DNA of 20,362 nt, taken from positions 1 through 20,362 of the forward strand of contig CAJQNH010000184.1 of NCBI GenBank assembly GCA_905479615.1. The letters are read 5' to 3'. Source of the stretch: an uncultured Eudoraea sp. (lineage in GTDB: Bacteria > Bacteroidota > Bacteroidia > Flavobacteriales > Flavobacteriaceae). Both the position numbers and the translations under genes were made by a program. The notes beneath the pieces were generated by a model, which saw nothing but the letters and a program-made list of their open reading frames with translations, made no database searches and was not told the origin of the DNA. The stretch's first letter is position 1. Each line of letters starts with the position of its first letter. Below, piece after piece: positions 14,843 to 20,362 of this stretch.

Positions 14843-16600
14843 CTATTTAATGGTTAAGGTAAACGGCAAGCGCGCCTGAATTCCCTTTTGTTCCATTGCA
14901 GACTTGACTTCCTTATAAACATCGTAAAATTCAATGCCAATTTCTTCCCGGATCAAATCTTCTTTATTAAGAATACTTGCGCCTCCAAAATCTTCCATAA
15001 ATCTTTCCAAACTAGTTTTATATTTTGGATATTTTTTGATGGAGTAAGAGTCCAATTCAGCCAATAAGGCAGCGGCTTCTATTGCGTCCTCAAGACCTCC
15101 CAATTCATCTACCAGTCCTAATTCTTTGGCTTCGATGCCACTCCAAACTCTCCCCTGGGCAAGACTATCTGCCTGGGCCATTGTAATATTACGACCCTCA
15201 GATACTTTACTTAGGAAAGTCTGGTAAATTGTTTCAATGCCTTCTTTTACAAAACCTCTAAATTCATCAGTCATGGGTTCAAACAAGGAATAATCAACTG
15301 AATTCTTATTGGTCCCTACCTGTTCCGCATTAATTCCAATATTACCTGCCAGTTCACTAATGTTTGGAATGGTTCCAAAGACCCCAATAGATCCGGTAAT
15401 AGTGGTGGGTTCAGCAAATATTTTATTTGCCCCTGCGGAAATATAGTAACCTCCTGAGGCCGCAACATCTCCCATTGATACGACCACTGGTTTTTTCTCC
15501 TTGGCCATCTCAATTTCACGCCAAATAATGTCTGATACAAGTGCGCTCCCTCCTGGAGAATTTACCCGCAGAACAATTGCCTTGACTGATTTATCATCTC
15601 TGGCTTTAATAATCGCCTTATTCATTATGCCCTGTCCAATAATATTTGGACCTCCTTCTCCATAGAGTATATTCCCCTGTGCAAAAATGATTGCTATTTT
15701 ATCTTTACCGTTACGCAATTTCTTTTTGCGGGAAATCTTCGTATAATCTTCCAGTGAGATAGAATTGAGTTTATCCTCCTTGCTAATTCCCAAGGCCTGT
15801 TTTAAACGGTTTTCATATTCATCGAAATAAACAATGTCATCCAGCAATCCAGAAGCTTTAGCATATTCGGGTTTTCTGCCCCCCAGAGTATCTGCTATTA
15901 TGTTTATGTCCTCTTCGGTAATTGATCTGTCCTTTGCAATTTCAGAAACAATCGAATTCCAAATTGAACCCATAAGTTCCTTGATTTGAGTTCTGTTGGC
16001 CTCACTCATTTCATTGGATAAAAAGGGCTCAACCGCACTCTTGTATTTACCATGCCTTATTACTTCCATTTTTACTCCGGTCTTATCCTGCAAATCCTTA
16101 AAATAAAGAACTTCCGCAGAAAGGCCTTTAAAATCCATTCCGCCAACCGGGTTTAGAAAAACACTATCTGCAACACTGGCCAGATAGTAATCTTTTTGAA
16201 GATAATAATCCCCGAAAGCATATATGAATTTTCCACTTTCCTTAAAATCCGACAAGGCTTTCCTTATGGCCTGAGTTGTAGAAATTCCTGCAGAAATATA
16301 ATTGTTATTAATACTGATCCCCTTAATATTATCATCCTCTTTTGCCACTTTTATTGCATGGAGAATTTGATCCAATCCCTGCGACTTATCAAAAAAAATG
16401 TCAAAAGGATCCCCTTCATTATTACCCGTATAATCATTAATGGGGTATTTCATTTGTAATTCCAAAACGGAATTCTTTTTAACCGTTACGGTTTCTTCAG
16501 TATTTACAAGACTTATAAAAATGACAAACATGAAGAACATGATACCGAATGCTATCAAAGTGCCTATGATTGCAGCCAGAAGGTTTCTTAAAAATTTCAT
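14843..16600 (-). CDS. sppA: Signal peptide peptidase SppA, long (67K) type
   Basis: SppA is a membrane-bound protease that digests cleaved signal peptides. The 585-residue product is the long form made of two tandem crotonase-like domains. A single N-terminal membrane anchor spans about residues 8-31. The catalytic Lys187 lies in RHGKYKSAVEPF of the first domain and the nucleophile Ser382 in VAASGGYYISAGA of the second, the split Ser/Lys dyad known from E. coli SppA (Lys209, Ser409 by my recollection). VNSPGGSA at 346-353 is the oxyanion strand and ITGSIGVFG at 401-409 follows the nucleophile. A good promoter lies immediately upstream, and the queuosine transporter follows after four bases. 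Confidence 0.95.
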   Translation of the reverse strand: MKFLRNLLAAIIGTLIAFGIMFFMFVIFISLVNTEETVTVKKNSVLELQMKYPINDYTGNNEGDPFDIFFDKSQGLDQILHAIKVAKEDDNIKGISINNNYISAGISTTQAIRKALSDFKESGKFIYAFGDYYLQKDYYLASVADSVFLNPVGGMDFKGLSAEVLYFKDLQDKTGVKMEVIRHGKYKSAVEPFLSNEMSEANRTQIKELMGSIWNSIVSEIAKDRSITEEDINIIADTLGGRKPEYAKASGLLDDIVYFDEYENRLKQALGISKEDKLNSISLEDYTKISRKKKLRNGKDKIAIIFAQGNILYGEGGPNIIGQGIMNKAIIKARDDKSVKAIVLRVNSPGGSALVSDIIWREIEMAKEKKPVVVSMGDVAASGGYYISAGANKIFAEPTTITGSIGVFGTIPNISELAGNIGINAEQVGTNKNSVDYSLFEPMTDEFRGFVKEGIETIYQTFLSKVSEGRNITMAQADSLAQGRVWSGIEAKELGLVDELGGLEDAIEAAALLAELDSYSIKKYPKYKTSLERFMEDFGGASILNKEDLIREEIGIEFYDVYKEVKSAMEQKGIQARLPFTLTIK

Positions 16601-16623
16601 ACAATACTTTAATTATTACAGCC

Positions 16624-16652
16624 CAAAGATAACCAAACTTAGGATGATACAA
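16624..16652 (-). promoter_or_regulatory. Promoter of the sppA operon
   Basis: On the minus strand TTG (16652-16650), an 18-base spacer and a perfect TATCTTTG (16631-16624) match the Bacteroidota consensus. Transcription would begin near 16618, about 18 bases before the sppA ATG at 16600. It is divergent from the folK promoter 78 bases away. Confidence 0.68.
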
Positions 16653-16729
16653 TTTACTTATTTTTTACTGAAACATAATTGAATCTATGTGAAAGAAACA
16701 TAAAGCAATTAATAAATAGAATCTCTTTA

Positions 16730-16761
16730 TTGTAATTTAGTTATCATCTGGCTTACCTTTG
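16730..16761 (+). promoter_or_regulatory. Promoter of folK-dNK, giving a nearly leaderless transcript
   Basis: TTG (16730-16732), a 21-base spacer and a perfect TACCTTTG (16754-16761) fit the consensus. The ATG follows only ten bases after the box, so the transcript would have a leader of about zero to six bases. Confidence 0.65.
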
Positions 16762-16771
16762 TTTACATAAT

Positions 16772-17911
16772 ATGAAGGAAGTTAAAACTATATATCTTTC
16801 GCTTGGAAGCAACCTTGGAAACAAACTTTTCAATTTGCAGCGGGCCGTTCTCCTTTTACAAAAAGAGCTGGGAATTATCCTTGAAATATCCGGGGTATAT
16901 ACGAGCCCTTCCTGGGGATTTGAAGGAGAAGACTTTATGAATGCATGTTTGTCACTCGAAACTCAATACGAAGCTGCAAAAGTATTGCATATTATACTGA
17001 AAGTTGAACGGGAAATGGGCAGGAAACGTGTTACGGGGGAGGGTTATCAATCCAGAAATATTGATATAGATCTGTTGTATTATGGTTCCGAAATAATTAA
17101 AACAGATGAGCTTACAGTGCCGCACCCCCAATTGCATTTAAGACGATTTGTTCTGAAACCCCTGGCAGATATTGCCCCCCAATTCTATCACCCCCTATTA
17201 CGCAAGGATACCAGGAATTTGTTGCAGGAATGTAAAGACAAGGGCAGCTTACATCAAACCTCTCATAAATTGTATGCCAGCAGGGAGTTACTCCTCTCTC
17301 AACTGCATCTCGTTGCAATTGAAGGTAACATAGGTGCGGGTAAGACCACCCTGGCCAGGAAGATAGCAAGCGATCACAATGCAAAGCTGGTATTGGAACG
17401 TTTCGCTGATAATCCGTTCTTACCCAAATTCTACAAAGATCAAAGCAGGTATGCCTTTCCATTGGAAATGTCTTTTTTGGCAGACAGATACCAACAGTTT
17501 ACAGATGACACCACCCAATTTGATCTTTTTAAGAATTTTATGGTTAGTGATTACGATATCTACAAATCGCTGATTTTTGCTCAAATAACCCTTCAAAAAG
17601 ATGAATTTAAGCTATATCGTAAAATGTTCAATTTTATGTACAAAGAGATAAAAAAACCAGATATCTATATCTTCCTTTACCAGAGAACCGAACGTTTGCT
17701 GGAGAACATTAAAAAAAGAGGACGGGATTATGAACAAGGTATAAATAAAGAATACCTGGAGAAAATTAATCGGGGCTATCTCAATTTTTTAAAAGGTTTT
17801 CCTCATCGAAAAAGTTTGATCATAAATATCGATGATCTCGATTTTGTTGAAAACAAAGAAGATTATGAATTAATAATAGACAAAATTCTGGAGCAGGCAC
17901 TTACAGACTAA
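16772..17911 (+). CDS. folK: Bifunctional HPPK (FolK) - deoxynucleoside kinase fusion
   Basis: The 379-residue product joins two enzymes. Residues 1-160 are 6-hydroxymethyl-7,8-dihydropterin pyrophosphokinase of the folate pathway: LSLGSNLGN at 9-17, SRNIDIDLLYYG at 94-105 with Mg-binding Asp98 and Asp100, and VPHPQLHLRRFVLKPL at 116-131. Residues 178-379 are a P-loop deoxynucleoside kinase: GNIGAGKTT at 185-193, LVLERFADNPFLPKFYKD at 206-223, LADRYQQF at 236-243, and the lid RGRDYEQGI at 316-324. Where many such kinases have the DRS motif, this one reads SDYDIYKS (259-266). The same fusion is familiar in flavobacteria, so it is not an assembly error. The combination puts folate synthesis and dNTP salvage, both feeding thymidylate, on one chain. 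It has its own promoter and is divergent from sppA. Confidence 0.93.
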   Translation: MKEVKTIYLSLGSNLGNKLFNLQRAVLLLQKELGIILEISGVYTSPSWGFEGEDFMNACLSLETQYEAAKVLHIILKVEREMGRKRVTGEGYQSRNIDIDLLYYGSEIIKTDELTVPHPQLHLRRFVLKPLADIAPQFYHPLLRKDTRNLLQECKDKGSLHQTSHKLYASRELLLSQLHLVAIEGNIGAGKTTLARKIASDHNAKLVLERFADNPFLPKFYKDQSRYAFPLEMSFLADRYQQFTDDTTQFDLFKNFMVSDYDIYKSLIFAQITLQKDEFKLYRKMFNFMYKEIKKPDIYIFLYQRTERLLENIKKRGRDYEQGINKEYLEKINRGYLNFLKGFPHRKSLIINIDDLDFVENKEDYELIIDKILEQALTD

Positions 17912-17962
17912 GGCCATTATTAAAGACTAATTTTTAAGTATCGGGCAAAAAAAAAATTAACA

Positions 17963-17970
17963 TATATTTG
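17963..17970 (+). promoter_or_regulatory. Probable -7 box in front of the candidate small RNA
   Basis: TATATTTG is a perfect TAnnTTTG box, 51 bases after the folK stop and in no coding region. No clear TTG is present at the expected -33 spacing. Transcription would start about 17976. Confidence 0.42.
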
Positions 17971-17975
17971 GCAAT

Positions 17976-18087
17976 TTTCTTGCGTAGTTGAAAAGGAATT
18001 ACTTTATTGCAGTTCAATTTTTGAGAAACTAACTAACTCAAACTATATATCCAAAAACCCTGACAATTATGTCGGGGTTTTTATTTT
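17976..18087 (+). ncRNA. Candidate small RNA with own promoter box and terminator
   Basis: The 209-base gap between folK and the converging methyltransferase gene holds a -7 box, then about 110 bases that can fold into successive hairpins. AGTTGAA (17986-17992) pairs with TTCAATT (18013-18019). TTTGAG (18020-18025) pairs with CTCAAA (18037-18042) around an 11-base loop AAACTAACTAA. Then comes the strong terminator hairpin (18053-18082). No reading frame of note is present. This is the build of a free-standing small RNA; alternatively it is only the 3' tail of the folK transcript. The Flavo-1 RNA family of flavobacteria is one candidate identity, not tested here. Confidence 0.4.
18053..18087. 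terminator. Bidirectional terminator between folK/small RNA and the RNA methyltransferase
   Basis: AAAAACCCTGAC (18053-18064) pairs with GTCGGGGTTTTT (18071-18082) over 12 positions with one T-G wobble, around the loop AATTAT. It has a T-rich tail (18078-18087) on the plus strand and an equivalent T-run on the minus strand. It sits between converging transcripts and would serve both. Confidence 0.85.
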
Positions 18088-18120
18088 CTGGCAGTTGCAA
18101 GCCCAAATGCTCAATGAAAT

Positions 18121-18663
18121 TTAATTCTTTTTTGACGCAAGTTGAAGTTTGGACCAAAGGTCCCAAATAACTACTCCGGCACTTACAGATATATTTAAAG
18201 AATGTTTAGTTCCATACTGAGGTATTTCCAAAACACCATGGCAACTATCCACTACTTCCTGCGAAACTCCTTTTACTTCATTACCAAAAACCAGAGCGTA
18301 TTTATTTGAAGTTTCAGGAATAAAGTGATTAAGGGGAGTGGCATTTTCTGTTTGTTCAACCGCTAAGCAAACATAGTCCTTCTGAAGTTCCGCAATTAGA
18401 TCTGCGGTGTCCTTTTTATACTCCCAGGTCACACTCTCCGTAGCTCCCAAAGCTGTTTTGTGAATATCCTTGTGTGGCGGTGTAGCAGTTATACCACATA
18501 AATAAATCTTTTCAATCAAGAAAGCATCTGCAGTTCTGAAGACCGAGCCAATATTGTTTAAACTCCTGATATTGTCCAAAACAAGAACCAGAGGTGTTTT
18601 TGAAGCACTCTTGAACTGATCAATATCCAGGCGATCTAACTCACTGTTTTTTAGTTTTCGCAT
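18121..18663 (-). CDS. SpoU/TrmH-family RNA 2'-O-methyltransferase
   Basis: The 180-residue protein is a compact SPOUT-fold methyltransferase that moves a methyl group from S-adenosylmethionine to a ribose 2'-OH in tRNA or rRNA. All three family motifs are visible: motif 1 NNIGSVFRTADAF at 36-48 with the conserved Asn and Arg, motif 2 LVFGNEVKGVS at 124-134, and motif 3 IPQYGTKHSLNISVSAGVV at 147-165, which forms the knotted SAM site. It lacks the N-terminal substrate-binding domain of RlmB, so it is closer to TrmH/TrmL-size enzymes; the RNA target cannot be told from sequence alone. It is divergent from mutS, with 194 bases between starts. Confidence 0.9.
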   Translation of the reverse strand: MRKLKNSELDRLDIDQFKSASKTPLVLVLDNIRSLNNIGSVFRTADAFLIEKIYLCGITATPPHKDIHKTALGATESVTWEYKKDTADLIAELQKDYVCLAVEQTENATPLNHFIPETSNKYALVFGNEVKGVSQEVVDSCHGVLEIPQYGTKHSLNISVSAGVVIWDLWSKLQLASKKN

Positions 18664-18857
18664 TAATTTACTGATATTTCCTAATCCGGATTTTTGATTT
18701 AATTCTTTCTTTTGGAGCGTTAAATCTCCTGATTAAGCTTTTATTTAAACTAAGCTATACTAAGTTATCCGAAAATATCAACAAGGAGTGACAATCCCTT
18801 GTAAAAATAGTATTTTCGTTTACTCTCTGGTTCACAAAAATAGGAGAATAAACAACT
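18664..18857. other. Divergent intergenic region between the RNA methyltransferase and mutS
   Basis: This 194-base stretch has no gene. It contains a TATTTTCG box on each strand (minus 18777-18770, plus 18811-18818), each one base from the promoter consensus. It also has an imperfect tandem repeat CTAAGCTATA/CTAAGTTATC (18750-18769), a perfect six-base inverted repeat ACAAGG-N10-CCTTGT (18781-18802), and AGGAG (18842-18846) eleven bases ahead of the mutS TTG start. None of these is certain to be functional. Confidence 0.35.
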
Positions 18858-20362
18858 TTGGCCAATTCCGGTAAAATAAAGAAAGAAACGCCTCTGATGA
18901 GGCAGTATAACACCATCAAGACAAAATATCCTGATGCACTTCTGTTATTCAGGGTTGGTGATTTTTATGAAACTTTTGGGGAAGATGCAATAAAAGCAGC
19001 AGGAATTTTAGGGATTGTGCTCACCCATAGAAATAATGGGGGTGAAAAGACAGAACTGGCGGGTTTTCCGCACCATTCCCTTAACACCTATCTCCCTAAA
19101 CTCGTTAAGGCAGGCCAACGTGTTGCCATTTGTGATCAATTGGAAGATCCTAAATTAACCAAGACCATTGTTAAACGCGGGGTTACTGAATTAGTTACTC
19201 CCGGGGTGGCATTAAATGATGATATCCTAAGTGCTAAATCCAATAATTTTCTTTGTGCGGTACATTTTGGAAAAAATATACATGGCGTTTCCTTTTTGGA
19301 TATCTCTACGGGTGAATTCCTTATTGCAGAAGGCAACTTGGAACAAATTGATAAACTATTACAGAATTTTGCCCCAAATGAGGTATTGGTTTCCAAAGCG
19401 CATAAGACAGATTTTACAGAAGCTTTTGGAACGAGTTTCCACACCTTCTTTGTGGAAGACTGGATCTTTCAGGAAGATTACGCTCTTGAGACCCTTACCA
19501 ACCATTTTAAAACCGCTACTTTAAAAGGTTTTGGTGTAGCCCAGCTGAAGTATGGCATAATTGCCTCAGGAGTAATTATGCATTATCTATCTGATACACG
19601 GCACAGTCAATTGCAGCATATCAGTAAGATTCAAAGAGTTGCAGAAGAAGAATATATCTGGATGGACAGGTTTACCATAAAAAACCTGGAATTGTATAAT
19701 TCACATAATGAAAATGCGGTCACACTTATAGACGTTATTGATAAGACTATTTCTCCTATGGGAGGGAGAATGCTAAAGCGCTGGCTGGCACTTCCTTTAA
19801 AAAATATTGAAAGGATACGGCGCAGGCATGAGGTAATTTCCTATCTGAAGGAAAATGAAGATGAGCTGGAAAAATTACAGTATGGGATTAAACATATAGC
19901 TGACCTTGAAAGACTAATTTCTAAAGTTGCTACCGGAAAAGTGAACCCCAGGGAAACTGTACAATTAAAAAATTCTTTGGAAGCCATTGTACCTATCAAA
20001 CAATTAATTTCTAAAAGTGAAAACGATTCCTTAAGGCTGATAGGAGATCAGTTGGACACTTGCCATACCGTACGTGAAAAAATAAAAAAACTATTGCAGG
20101 AAGATGCCCCTGTAAATGTTCTTAAGGGTAATGTTATTGCAAAAGGATATTCTGTAGAGCTGGATGAACTAAAGGACCTGGCCTTTACCGGTAAGGACCA
20201 TCTGGATCAGATGCTGAAAAGGGAAACAGAACGAACCGGGATTACCTCTCTGAAAATTGCCTCTAACAATGTTTTTGGTTACTATATTGAAGTGCGGAAT
20301 ACCCATAAGGATAAAGTACCTGAAGATTGGATTCGTAAACAAACCCTGGTAAACGCAGAACG
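18858..20362 (+). CDS. mutS: DNA mismatch repair protein MutS, N-terminal 501 codons
   Basis: MutS recognises base mismatches and small loops and recruits MutL. The frame is open from a TTG at 18858 to the right edge. Visible are ETPLMRQYN at 10-18, the mismatch-reading motif GDFYETFGEDA at 34-44 with Phe36 that stacks on the mismatch and Glu38, and GFPHHSLNTYLPKLVKAGQR in the mismatch-binding domain. The connector domain follows, and then the start of the lever and core region, with SPMGGRMLKRWLALPL. The ATPase domain lies beyond the window. I chose TTG because an in-frame TAA lies just upstream (18849), the conserved ETPLM begins before the first ATG (18897), and an AGGAG precedes it; the ATG would cut into the conserved start. 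Confidence 0.95.
   Translation, partial: MANSGKIKKETPLMRQYNTIKTKYPDALLLFRVGDFYETFGEDAIKAAGILGIVLTHRNNGGEKTELAGFPHHSLNTYLPKLVKAGQRVAICDQLEDPKLTKTIVKRGVTELVTPGVALNDDILSAKSNNFLCAVHFGKNIHGVSFLDISTGEFLIAEGNLEQIDKLLQNFAPNEVLVSKAHKTDFTEAFGTSFHTFFVEDWIFQEDYALETLTNHFKTATLKGFGVAQLKYGIIASGVIMHYLSDTRHSQLQHISKIQRVAEEEYIWMDRFTIKNLELYNSHNENAVTLIDVIDKTISPMGGRMLKRWLALPLKNIERIRRRHEVISYLKENEDELEKLQYGIKHIADLERLISKVATGKVNPRETVQLKNSLEAIVPIKQLISKSENDSLRLIGDQLDTCHTVREKIKKLLQEDAPVNVLKGNVIAKGYSVELDELKDLAFTGKDHLDQMLKRETERTGITSLKIASNNVFGYYIEVRNTHKDKVPEDWIRKQTLVNAE

Noticed and set aside
17112..17462. 116-codon open frame on the minus strand opposite folK
   Set aside because: It is antisense to both the HPPK and kinase parts; Cys-, Trp- and His-rich content fits the complement of a real gene, not a protein.

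Overview
The window looks like the chromosome of a member of the Flavobacteriaceae (Bacteroidota). The base composition is AT-rich. Start codons mostly lack a Shine-Dalgarno sequence. Several genes are preceded by the Bacteroidota-type promoter TTG-N17-21-TAnnTTTG. The gene content is typical of that family: DUF6089 barrel, bacterial GH3, an HPPK-deoxynucleoside kinase fusion, and a large AsmA-like protein. Almost everything is housekeeping; I see no insertion sequence, prophage, CRISPR array, tRNA or rRNA.

Layout, left to right. Minus strand, read right to left from 2583: a CBS-domain protein, NAD kinase, a DUF6089 outer-membrane-type protein and the start of undecaprenyl diphosphate synthase (cut by the left edge). 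Plus strand: pdxJ with an overlapping YbfF-like alpha/beta hydrolase, a small four-helix membrane protein (phage_holin_4_2 family) with a possible 17-residue leader peptide, then the protein quality-control block trigger factor - clpP - clpX. Minus strand: a GH3-family acyl-amido synthetase and a small alpha/beta hydrolase with an altered catalytic triad, the latter ending tail-to-tail inside clpX. Plus strand: a DUF2797 protein with a zinc ribbon and a GIY-YIG-like segment. Minus strand: sppA, a queuosine-precursor transporter and a 917-residue AsmA-like protein. Plus strand: folK fused to a deoxynucleoside kinase, followed by a candidate small RNA ending in a bidirectional terminator. Minus strand: a SpoU/TrmH RNA methyltransferase. 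Plus strand: the first 501 codons of mutS, starting at TTG and running off the right edge.

How the parts fit: trigger factor, ClpP and ClpX cover nascent-chain folding and ATP-dependent proteolysis. UppS, DUF6089, SppA and AsmA concern the cell envelope. NAD kinase, PdxJ and FolK make or modify cofactors. The least ordinary points are the candidate small RNA at about 17976-18087, two promoters facing each other inside an inverted repeat between GH3 and DUF2797, the hydrolase with Cys and Arg where Ser and His are expected, an open reading frame left over just after GH3, and the GIY-YIG-like core of DUF2797. I find no clear multi-gene system that is new; these are single-locus leads.
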